Positions 47,531-56,386 of a stretch of DNA of 64,000 nt are shown in pieces. Numbering within the stretch: position 1 is the stretch's first letter; each line of letters starts with the position of its first letter. Origin of the DNA: Lumbricus rubellus (lineage: Eukaryota; Annelida; Clitellata; Crassiclitellata; Lumbricidae). Where the stretch lies: assembly GCA_945859605.1 (NCBI GenBank), contig OX243814.1:32735475-32799474 (forward strand), given 5' to 3'. The notes beneath the pieces were generated by a model, which searched no databases, was not told the origin of the DNA, and saw nothing but the letters and a program-made list of their open reading frames with translations. The position numbers and the translations under genes are program-made.

Positions 47531-47972
47531 TCTGTGCCTTTAGTTAGAAGTCTATTATATAACTAGGCATGTCTTTTTTGTTACGTGTATGCATAAAATA
47601 AAGCGGGTGCCTTATTGGAGATGTTTTTTATAATTAGATGCAGTTCATCAAACGTCCTGTTGCTTCTTTAAGTTTTTTCAATCTACACTGGTTAATCCCC
47701 GTTATGTCTGGACAGCCAGTCTAGATTTGTTTGGAGTTTTTGTTACTACTATTCATTGTATTTTTATTTTTGATATTATGAATACATTCGTGTTTTATTT
47801 CATTTTCATATGTATAATTTTGATTTTTAAAACACTAGACATCGATCGATGGTGGGCTAATATTACCAAAATTAATGTGGTCAACATATCTAGAGATTAG
47901 CGTGGATGACAGAGCGGCAGTCTATGGTATAATAGAGACATTAATGAATATTAAATATTATTAAATTGGAAG

Positions 47973-49840
47973 CAAAAGAAGCAAAGAAGGAAGGGAACAG
48001 GGATAGGGTAAAAACGTTGAATAAGACCTTCCAAAGGAAGGCAAGGGAGGATAAAGAAAACCATCTCAACGAAATGTGCAGAGAACTGGAGGAAGAAGGA
48101 AAGAAAGGAAGAACTAAAGAACTGTTCGCAAAGATGAAGGAAATAACAAAGACAGCAGGCCCTAGAATGGGTTCACTCAAGTCGAAGGATGGGAAGATAA
48201 TAGGAGATGAGGAGGAGATAAAGGAAAGGTGGAGAGAGTATACGGAAGAGCTGTACATGGAAGATGAATGTGTCAAGAAGGAAAACATCAAAATAGAGGA
48301 AGTTGAGAACGAACCAGATATATTGGAGGTAGAGGTGGAGTGGGCGATAAAACAGCTCAAGGACAACAAAGCGCCAGGACATGATGGAATACCTATAGAA
48401 CTGGTAAAAGCGGGAGATGAAGCAGTGGTGAGAACTATTACAAAACTATGCAATCAAATCTGGAAAACTGGGCAGTGGCCGGAGGATTGGAAAAGGTCCG
48501 TGTTCATACCAATATTCAAGAAAGGAGATGCGAGAGAGTGTGGAAATTATCGAACGATAGCGATGATATCGCACACGAGCAAAATACTCCTCAAAATAAT
48601 CCACAAAAGAATGGAGAAGACAATCGAAAGGGAATTACCAGCCAACCAAGCGGGATTCAGGAAGGCGCGAGGAACGCGCGATCACATCGCCAATATAAGG
48701 TGGATTATGGAGAGACAGAGGGAATACGGGCAACAGGTGCATATGTGTTTTATAGACTATAGCAAGGCATTTGATTGCATAGACCATACACTACTGTGGC
48801 AGACGCTAATTGAGATGGGAATTCCGAAGCATTTGATTAAACTACTACAGGGCCTCTATGTGGATCAAGAAGCGGTAATAAGAACTGAATATGGTGACAC
48901 AGGGAAATTTAAAATAAGGAAAGGAGTGAGGCAGGGGTGCATTTTGTCCCCTTTCCTGTTCAATCTGTATGCCGAGAGAATTATGAGGAGGGCTGGATTG
49001 GAGGAGGCAACAGAGGGGGTAAGGATAGCGGGGAAAATACTGAATAATCTGAGGTACGCCGATGATACGACATTATTGGCGGGTAAGAGGGACGACCTAG
49101 TCAAGTTAATAAGAAGAGTCAGGAAGGAAAGCGAAAAGGCGGGACTATACTTCAATGTAAAGAAAACAAAGGTTATGACAACTGCAACATGGAAAAACTT
49201 TGAGGTGGATGGAGAAACGATAGAGGTAGTATCGAGGTTCACATTCCTGGGATCTATGATAGAGAAGGAGGGAAGAAGTGATATGGAAATAAGGAGGAGG
49301 GTAACAATGGGGAAAACGGCAATGAACGGTCTGGAAAAGATTTGGAAGGACAAATACGTGAGCAGGGAAACAAAGAAAAGACTGGTAAGAGCACTGATCT
49401 TCCCAGTCGTCCTATATGGATGCGAGACATGGACAAAGACACGGGATATGGAAAAGAAAATCAACACGTGTGAGATGTGGATTTGGAGAAAGATGCTAAG
49501 GATTTCATGGACGGAGAAGAGAACTAACGAATCGGTGCGCGAGGAGCTCGGAATAGAGAGGGAGGAGACACTGCAGCAAACAGCAACTTGGAGGAAATTG
49601 AGCTACTTCGGCCATGTGATGAGATCTAACGGTTTGGAAAAGGAGCTGATGACGGCATGCGGTGAGGGAAGGAGAAGATGCGGAAGACCAAGGAAGAAAT
49701 GGTTGGATGAAGTACAGGAAAAGTCTGGCATGAGACTGGAGGAACTAAGAGAGGCGACTAGGGAGAGGATCAACTGGAGAGGATGCACCAGGGCTTTCGC
49801 CAGAGCTCCAGTAGCTGACGGCACCAGGTGACCAGGTGTG
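47973..49840 (+). mobile_element. 5'-truncated RTE/BovB-type LINE
   Basis: The insertion is bounded by a perfect 13-bp direct repeat, attaaattggaag, at 47960-47972 and 49841-49853. It is open almost throughout (see the CDS entry). There is no poly-A tail; the 3' end is 'ccaggtgaccaggtgtg', in line with RTE elements, which end in short tandem repeats. The N-terminal AP endonuclease is absent, so this is a typical 5'-truncated copy. It can only have been made with enzyme from a full-length copy elsewhere. Confidence 0.9.
47975..49831 (+). CDS. Non-LTR reverse transcriptase, RTE/BovB type, N-terminally truncated
   Basis: The frame runs about 618 codons without a stop; its start is set by the insertion junction, not by a genuine initiation codon. 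Visible reverse-transcriptase blocks in order: NKAPGHDGIPIELVK near residue 135, GNYRTIAMISHTSKILLKII, NQAGFRKARGTRDHI, FIDYSKAFDCIDH, GVRQGCILSPFLFNLY, the catalytic LRYADDTTLL, and FTFLGSMI. The C-terminal part carries PVVLYGCETWTKTRDMEK, WIWRKMLRISWT, YFGHVMRS and RRRCGRPRKKWLDEV, a tail I associate with BovB and related RTE elements. In an intact element the enzyme copies its own RNA at a nicked target. The open frame suggests a young copy; expression from here is unlikely. Confidence 0.88.
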   Translation, partial: KEAKKEGNRDRVKTLNKTFQRKAREDKENHLNEMCRELEEEGKKGRTKELFAKMKEITKTAGPRMGSLKSKDGKIIGDEEEIKERWREYTEELYMEDECVKKENIKIEEVENEPDILEVEVEWAIKQLKDNKAPGHDGIPIELVKAGDEAVVRTITKLCNQIWKTGQWPEDWKRSVFIPIFKKGDARECGNYRTIAMISHTSKILLKIIHKRMEKTIERELPANQAGFRKARGTRDHIANIRWIMERQREYGQQVHMCFIDYSKAFDCIDHTLLWQTLIEMGIPKHLIKLLQGLYVDQEAVIRTEYGDTGKFKIRKGVRQGCILSPFLFNLYAERIMRRAGLEEATEGVRIAGKILNNLRYADDTTLLAGKRDDLVKLIRRVRKESEKAGLYFNVKKTKVMTTATWKNFEVDGETIEVVSRFTFLGSMIEKEGRSDMEIRRRVTMGKTAMNGLEKIWKDKYVSRETKKRLVRALIFPVVLYGCETWTKTRDMEKKINTCEMWIWRKMLRISWTEKRTNESVREELGIEREETLQQTATWRKLSYFGHVMRSNGLEKELMTACGEGRRRCGRPRKKWLDEVQEKSGMRLEELREATRERINWRGCTRAFARAPVADGTR

Positions 49841-49859
49841 ATTAAATTGGAAGTTTTAT

Positions 49860-50195
49860 ATAACAGCTCTTCAGTCTTCAAGGTAGGCTGTTCAAAAGCT
49901 CTCCCAGCCCAACCCCGGCTAAATAGGACAGTTTGAGATTCTTCAAGAACAAAGAGGAATGGCCCCTGGCCCTGGGTAATAAGCACAGTGTAACTGGGAG
50001 GCCATTCCAGGTGGTAGGTATTTAATGTTATTGGAGTATCCAGTATTGTATTGTATTTAAACATGTCTTAGGCACCTCTAGTAGGGTGAACCATTAAGAA
50101 ATGCTCCCATATACAAGGCCCTGTGAAAAGAAGCAGATTTTGAGAAGAGAGGACTTAGATTGCCAGACAGTATTGTAGAGCTAATATTAGAAAGC
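49860..50195. repeat. Interspersed repeat fragments
   Basis: The first part has no assigned class. From 50045 the sequence 'tattgtattgtatttaaaca' and 'ggcacctctagtagggtgaa' matches the family at 35635-35880 with many substitutions. Confidence 0.55.
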
Positions 50196-50471
50196 CTAGT
50201 TGTTTTGGTTATCATTTTCATTTTATTATGCATTATTTTATTATAGATCTTTTACTGTATTGAATTATTATTATGTGTTATTTTCTGTTTGCGTTTCAAC
50301 ACCGTTTTTGAGCAGTGGCGTTAATTTTGAAAGGTGGTTAGTTGGCGAAAGAAGAAAATTGACTGTTCATCGGGTCTGTGGTGTATATTACTCGTCAGTT
50401 GGTGGTTGGTGTTGGTGGTTGGTGTGCATTTGGAAGTGTTCTGCTGCTGTACTGTCTTCGGCTGGTTCCAC

Positions 50472-50512
50472 TTAGAAGAACAGCTGCTGCTGCTGCTGCT
50501 GCTGCTGCTGTG
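50472..50512. repeat. (GCT)n microsatellite
   Basis: Nine or ten GCT triplets. Confidence 0.92.
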
Positions 50513-50621
50513 CTCTAGTCTTAGTTTTCTGGTTTTTATTTGCTGTGGGATGTTTTGTGATGGTTACATCTCTGTGTTGTGGGGCTATAATATGCATGCA
50601 TGTGTGTGTTTGTGTGTGTAT

Positions 50622-50792
50622 GTAATACTATGTATGTATGTATGTATGTATGTATGTATGTATGTATGTATGTATGTATGTATGTATGTATGTATGTATG
50701 TATGCATACGTGTGTGTATGTATGTGTGATTGTATGTATGTGTATTCATTAGATGCATTTATATAGCGCCTCTTCAAGGGCGCTACTCAGGC

Positions 50793-50826
<34 letters not shown>
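50622..50826 (-). mobile_element. SINE 3' end with (CATA)n tail
   Basis: A (ATGT)n run on the plus strand (50630-50705, degenerate to 50750) is followed by 'gcatttatatagcgcctctt' and 'caagggcgctactcagg', the 3' end of the SINE family read on the minus strand. A TA run follows at 50798-50824. Confidence 0.6.
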
Positions 50827-50827
<1 letters not shown>

Positions 50828-51377
50828 TGTGTGCGGTATGTGTATATATGCATTTGTGTATGTATCCATATTTTTATGTATGTGTATTATTGTGTATAGA
50901 ATATATATTTATATGTATGTGTATACTGCTAGCCTATATGTGTGGATTTTCATGTATGTATGCATATGCTTATGTAGATGTGTTTGTATGTATTGTATAT
51001 GGGAACAGTTATGCATTGCAATGTAATTCAAAGACCGCTAAAAGCTGCAATGTAAATTGTTTACATTTAGATAGGTGGTTGCCATCCATTCTGCTTGACA
51101 ACCTGTGGCAACAGAATACAGAATGCTCCTGGATAACGTTGTCATGGTTTTTTCATAGTTGTTTAAAACGGTTTTTGTTTTTTATTCGCTCCCAAAAAAC
51201 GTGGTTTTTTCCCCATCGTTTTATTCCGTTTTTTATGTAACGATATTTATTTATTTTCTGTCTCTTATTATTTTCCTTAATTTTATTTTTTCCTGATATT
51301 CCTTACGTTTTCAGCCCGATTTGAAGGTTTCAGCTAACTGTTGTCATTATTTAATTGTCTAACGTCATCATTTAAGA

Positions 51378-51840
51378 CAGGGGTGTCAAAGAGCTGGCCC
51401 GCGGGCCATTTCTGGCCCGCCGACGATTATTTTTTGGCCCGCGGACCCTTCCCTAAAGATTAAAAAATTCGAGAATAAAAGTTTAATTTTTTATATTTTA
51501 CAGTCAGCGCCAAATACATGGAGGTTTTGTCTTACTGACGTCATTTTTGCTCAGACGCACAGCTCTGTGTAGAGTCTGTAGACTGTGTAAAGTGTGTATC
51601 TATGGTTTCTGGTTGGTTGCCTGTTAACAAAATTATGAAAGTTACGAAGCACTTAGATTATTTAAAATGTTCTGGGAATTGGCTGACCAAGCCCGAAGTT
51701 CCCTCTCAGATCTCTACCCAATTTTGCTCGGGAAGCTTCGACACCCTGGCCCGCCACTTGTTGGAAGATGTTCATACTGGCCCGCCACTTGTTGGAAGAC
51801 GCTCGCACTGGCCCGCCGCTAAAAAAGGTTTGACACCCTG
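51378..51840. mobile_element. hAT-type element with CAGGGGTGTCAAA ends
   Basis: Ends CAGGGGTGTCAAAG and TTTGACACCCTG are inverted repeats flanked by the perfect 8-bp duplication atttaaga (51370-51377 and 51841-51848). The interior repeats 'ctggcccgccacttgttgga' and other 'ggcccgc' segments near the ends. A short plus-strand frame (51602-51841) has 'GNWLTKPEVPSQISTQF' and may be a decayed coding remnant; I cannot assign it. Confidence 0.83.
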
Positions 51841-52061
51841 ATTTAAGAGATACATGTAGCAGGTAAACAAGGGTTTTAATTTTAAAATGCCGTTTAAGAT
51901 GTAAAAAGTCAAATTATTTTCCAGTTCCGCTTTTTACCGTTTTTTTCTCTTGAATAAAACGACGTTTTTTTCCGGTTTTTTTAAATTCCGTTTCCATCGT
52001 TTTTTTATATCTATGTTTTTTTGCATACAGTCATGACGTTGCTATGGTTTCTTACTTTCAG

Positions 52062-52152
52062 ATCATATCGTCATGACGTTGTCTCTCGTGTCACATGGTC
52101 AGGACTTCCTCTCAACGAACTTCACGTTCTTCGACTGCTCGCTGCACTCCAC
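52062..52152 (+). CDS. Plexin exon (junction into PSI-2)
   Basis: This 91-bp exon (phase 1/2) follows a good acceptor 'tggtttcttactttcag' and ends CCAC|gtaatt. Joined to the preceding exon it reads D, then HIVMTLSLVSHGQDF and LSTNFTFFDCSLHS. 'TDH(I/V)..tL.l....v...nFtFyDCs' is the standard plexin sequence ahead of PSI-2, and the final AC plus G of the next exon gives Thr before CTRC. It is short and sits in a 30-kb gap between larger exons, so gene finders could miss it. The phase fit at both ends makes it firm. The downstream donor gtaatt is moderately weak. Confidence 0.93.
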
Positions 52153-52261
52153 GTAATTATAATTAAAATCATTTTACTACTTAAAAATAACTATATATAT
52201 ATATATATAAAATATATATAACTGAGCTATGAAATGGTAAAAAAATTAATATTACATACAA

Positions 52262-52440
52262 TTGTGTGTTTGTATGTGTTTGTATGTGCACTTGTTATAG
52301 CGCCCCTTCAAGCTCTCTCCTCAGAAGTGCTCTAGACTGCAGCGCAGACACTGCATCGGAGTTTCACACTGAAGCACTGAACAATTGCGAGTGAAGAACT
52401 TGCCCAAGGTCCCTACAGCGACTTGTGACAGTATTGTCTG
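52262..52440 (-). mobile_element. SINE copy, 3' part, minus strand
   Basis: It has 'gtgcacttgttatagcgccc', 'cttcaagctctctcctcaga', 'gcgcagacactgcatcggag' and 'cttgcccaaggtccctacag'; the same order, reversed, as the SINE at 11285-11520. The promoter end is missing. Confidence 0.65.
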
Positions 52441-53804
52441 CGTATGGGAGCCACTACAGTTAAGACTGTCTGATATATGCAGGACGACGAATGTGGCCTA
52501 GAGCTATACACTGCAGGAACTGGTGAGGTTGCTGGACAAACTTGAACAGTGGCACCGAAAACTGGTTTTGCTCTGATATCAGACACTACACGTTTGTGAG
52601 CGTTCTAGCAAGCACTAGTGTCTGCAGACACGTTACCCTTTCAGGTGAACCTCACGTCATGTACATTATTCGACATGTATATTATTTCCAACTAAATTTT
52701 GCATATGAAATTATTCCCCGTTGCGTCGTTCGATCAATCATTTTGCGCAGATAATATGCAGAGGACGGTCATCGGACATAAGTGATGCATGATATTATTT
52801 TATGCACCGGGCATAAGGGGTCGCTTTCGTGGCAGAGCTGGGAGTTTAAAAATACACGACCAGAACGCTGGTTCCGAGGAGGAGGAGGAAGCGGACGAGG
52901 GGAGAATGGTATGCGTGGTCAGTCGCAGCTTACTTACAATCGTATGCTCAAGGGACGACCGACAACGACGACGACGACGAGATGGTGATGATTATGATGA
53001 CGACGACGACGAGGCACCTGGTCATCCATCATCCCTGGCGATCGGTCAGTGACTGGCGACTTGACAGGCGCAGAGACGGGCGATACTACCGGCTGCGCAT
53101 ATGAAAACTGCCGCCGCCGTTTCTGCTGCAGTAGCGCGGTTTTTGTTGTTGTTGCGATATTAATAAAGTTCCCTACGCCATCGCCATCGCCACCGCCGCC
53201 ATTGCTGATATTAATCTGCCAACCCGCTTCTTCGCCGTCGTCCGCCGATATTAGTCTGGTATACCGCGTTCGCTGGCTCGCAGCTCGCTCGGAACTCGCT
53301 CGGAGGAGACGTATTCATTCGTCTTCCGGCCGCCATCGATTTTCCGTCACTCGTGACGCGCCGGTGACGCGTCAAACGATAGGTGTCGTGTCCTACGTGA
53401 CGCTGCTCCATGTGACAGGCTGCGTGACAGCTAAAACACAGCCAGCGCCGGTGGGGACGGGGTGGGGAGGGGTGTTGCGGGTGTCGGATTGCAGTAATTG
53501 GATTCTGCCATTTACCCTCTGCTTCCACCCTATCACTCCCTAGTCGACGTGGCTAAGAATAGGGTGCCATCGCTAGGACCATGGTGGGGGTTGAGCTGGG
53601 AAGTGGTGGTGGTGGTGGCACTATGAGCCTGTATATGGTTACACTGTTGTGGTCGTAAGTTCAGATGCCAGTGACAGAGAGAGGCATTCCTGTTTGCATC
53701 TGCGTTGTCCTACAAGATGTTAACTCGATGAAGAAAGCAAATGTCAGCGAATTTGAATGAATGAGTGTAAAGCTTTCAAGTTGTCATTGTGGTGATAAGA
53801 ATCA

Positions 53805-53885
53805 GAAGCGGAAGAAGAAGAAGAGGAGGAAGAAGAGGAGGAAGAAGAGTAGGAGGAAGAAGAGGAAGAGGAAGAGGAGAAGCTA
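53805..53885. repeat. (GAA/GAG)n purine tract
   Basis: Polypurine on the plus strand; Lys/Arg-rich frames across it are artefacts. Confidence 0.88.
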
Positions 53886-54214
53886 TCCTATCCAGATTCT
53901 ATTCAGGTTCCACCAGACTACCACCAACCCTACCATCACCGACAACCACCGTAGCACCACACTGTCTCCTCGGCTTGACCTCCAGGATTTTGACCTGGCA
54001 ACGGAACGAAAACGGCACCTCTGGCTATTGCGGACTTGATTTTGATATAGCACCGGTGAATAAGCTGGTCTCTCTGACATGGCTTTCTCGAATTACATTT
54101 ATATGCGTTCACGCATATTCATATGCATATTCATACATATGCATTTATCCATATTCATACACATGTATGTATACATACATATTCATACTTATGCATTTGT
54201 GCATATTCTTACTT

Positions 54215-54261
54215 ATGTATCATACATTATTCACATAATATGTGAATAATGTATGATACAT
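54215..54261. repeat. Perfect 47-bp palindrome
   Basis: Arms of 23 bp (54215-54237 and 54239-54261) are exact reverse complements around a single central A. The tip is 'ttcacataatatgtgaa'. Confidence 0.95.
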
Positions 54262-54278
54262 GTATGAATTGTATGATG

Positions 54279-54327
54279 CATGAGTATGCATGAATGCATA
54301 TATTATATGCATTCATGCATACTCATG
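54279..54327. repeat. Perfect 49-bp palindrome
   Basis: Arms of 24 bp (54279-54302 and 54304-54327) are exact reverse complements around a single central T. It begins 17 bases after the palindrome at 54215-54261. Confidence 0.95.
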
Positions 54328-54895
54328 AGAATGCATTCATAGATAATGCATGCAATTAGTTTGCAGAATGCATTTGAATTAATTATATTGGCATATTATT
54401 TATTGCTACTATTGTTATTATTATTATTATATTTATTATTATTATTTTTATTATTATTACGTGTATAAACTACGAGTGGACGACGCACTCATTCGTCTGT
54501 GCTGAAACTGAGATGCCGACGACGTTGAAATGAAAAATTAGATGGATCTTATCTGCGACAGGCGTTTCCTGCAAGTGTTTATCCTCTCTAGTCAACTTGA
54601 ACCTGAAAGGTCAGCACAGACACGGTGGCACTGCTTCCTTATAACATGAATCACTGTGACGGGAATTCTCTTATATTGCATGCCTTCGGTCATGTAAACA
54701 CGACGAAATGAAATAAAACCGAGCTTCCTAAAAAAAACAACTGTAAAAAAGGTCTGCTTCGTACAATCGTGTTATTGCGTTGACTTGATGCGTTGGTTGC
54801 GGACGGTCTGTTTATATATTGCTGGATGGTATTGTGTTGAGTTCGGCTGGATCTACAATAACGGTACACGTTGTCGTTTAGGGTGTGGCACCTGA

Positions 54896-54966
54896 TTAAC
54901 CCTATCCCGACCAAAGTGTAGTGAATGGTTACAGAAATCCTATACCTGTGGTCATGAAAGGGTTAA
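54896..54966. mobile_element. 71-bp TTAA element
   Basis: It begins TTAACCCTATCCCGACCA and ends TGGTCATGAAAGGGTTAA, so both ends are TTAA with imperfect inverted arms. Its length equals that of the perfect copy at 63916-63986. TTAA targets and 'TTAACCCTTT' ends are those of piggyBac-like MITEs. Confidence 0.6.
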
Positions 54967-55189
54967 ACCATGTGTGCTGTTGTTATTTCTTTGTGATGTG
55001 GTCAGGAAAGGGTTAAACCGTGTGTATGCTGTTCTTATTTCTTTGTGGTGTGGTCAGGAAAGGGTTAAACCATGTGTATGCTGTTCTTATTTCTTTGTCA
55101 TGTGGTCAGGAAAGGGTTAAACCATTTGTACGCTGTTATTATTTCTTTGTCATGTGGTCAGGAAAGGGTTAAACCATGTGTATGCTGTT
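54945..55189. repeat. 52-bp minisatellite, left part
   Basis: Units of 50-52 bp contain 'gtggtcaggaaagggttaaa', 'ccatgtgtatgctgtt' and 'cttatttctttgtgat'. The first half of the unit equals the right end of the TTAA element at 54896-54966. The array resumes at 62741 after the LTR element. Confidence 0.92.
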
Positions 55190-56220
55190 TGTAGCGTTTA
55201 TCTAACTAGGCCGTGAATTCGAGTTAGAAAATTACTGGACTCCTAATATCATAGCACAAGAGAACCAATATTAATAATGAAATATATATTTAAAATAGAA
55301 AGTCAACATACATCAATGCCGTAACCTAATTACTTATTTGGCGTTGATTATTAATAATTATTATATTCTAATTATTCTTATCTGATCTTGACAGATGAAA
55401 GTTTCTTCGGAATATAGTTCAGCTTCTTGTGTAAACTGTCTTGCTCGAAGTTCGATGAATATGCAACCATGTGCTTCGAATATGATGTGTGAGAATAATT
55501 TCACTGTAGAAGAATTCGGTCTATGACGAACCGAGTCATCTCCAATGTTTATGTAGATTCACAACACCACCATCAGCCGTTGAATTCAAATAAATGTGAT
55601 GCGTCGCAATGCAGGCGAACACACACAAGTCACCGATCACCCAAAGTGATACTCGACAACGTCTGAATATTCTTCCAACCAACCGTCAATCGTTCCACAA
55701 CCACACACGTCTTGACCAAAAGGTTCCAAAACGAGCCACCAGAATCTATTCAGCAGAATTCTGTCTCGCAACCTATTGTCCTCACACGACGCTTCAATAT
55801 TCTATTGACCACGTCCAACAACTCTCTTCCTGGCCGCCAAATATAACTTTTAGAGAAGATTGTTTCTACAATCCAACTCTCTCTTTTGACGTTCATGCAC
55901 AGGAATCCCTTATTCCTGTTTCAAAATCCTCTGACGTGTAACTTTTCGGTTTTAAATCGATTTCCACGTCCCTGATTCGTCTATTTACTTTTAACCGTCA
56001 ATGTCAAGGTAATTGCCATGACAACGTCATGACGTCACGTTGCGTTGCTAAGTTACCACATCACGTGACTTATAATTTCAAGTTATATTGCTCATTTTCG
56101 CCAAATGATTAAATAACTAAACAACGCCAGTAATTACTCTATCTTAACTCTTACCTATAATTAAGAATTAATATTGATAACAAATTAGTTTAATCGATAA
56201 TAGCGCAATAATTCGCTACA
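55190..56220 (-). repeat. 3' LTR
   Basis: 1031 bp, TGTAGC...GCTACA. Aligned by eye with 61710-62740 it differs at one position (G at 55655, C at 62175). It contains TGACGTCA at 56030-56037 and a CACGTG E-box close by. Confidence 0.95.
55609..55941 (+). other. Antisense ORF within the 3' LTR (110 codons)
   Basis: An ATG-initiated frame runs opposite to gag-pol and matches no family I know. The same frame is open in the other LTR (62129-62461) with one Arg/Pro difference. It may be chance. Confidence 0.3.
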
Positions 56221-56224
56221 AATA

Positions 56225-56233
56225 CCCCTCCTT
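56225..56233 (-). other. Polypurine tract
   Basis: Read on the minus strand the sequence is AAGGAGGGG followed by TATT and the LTR. This is the usual primer site for plus-strand DNA synthesis. Confidence 0.7.
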
Positions 56234-56386
56234 CGAAAGTCTGTAATCAGGCTTTAACAACTTACCTAATTATCTATTCACTACTTTTTCATCAACTTCC
56301 TTACTCTACCTTACAATACAACACAACATAACTGAATTATATCTTATCTACATCTAATCAGTACTTACTATTGACTTACTTAAGTA

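Larger units (their letters stand above)
32507..52061 (+). other. Plexin intron 4 (19.6 kb)
   Basis: Donor gtgagc, acceptor 'tggtttcttactttcag'. It holds the poly-GGT array, G-rich tracts, SINE copies, several hAT-like elements, a LINE and many microsatellites. Stretches 35890-36490, 36530-37500, 37600-38320, 44160-44930 and 45100-46260 are mostly unique and show no exon I can defend. Confidence 0.85.

Noticed and set aside
47941..48453. Minus-strand 170-codon frame opposite the LINE
   Set aside because: Shadow of the purine-rich reverse-transcriptase frame; Ser/Phe/Leu low complexity.
53049..53543. 164-codon frame in CpG-rich DNA of intron 5
   Set aside because: No recognisable domain, no homologous pattern and no splice context. 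It could be a CpG-rich regulatory segment, but nothing in the sequence shows it.
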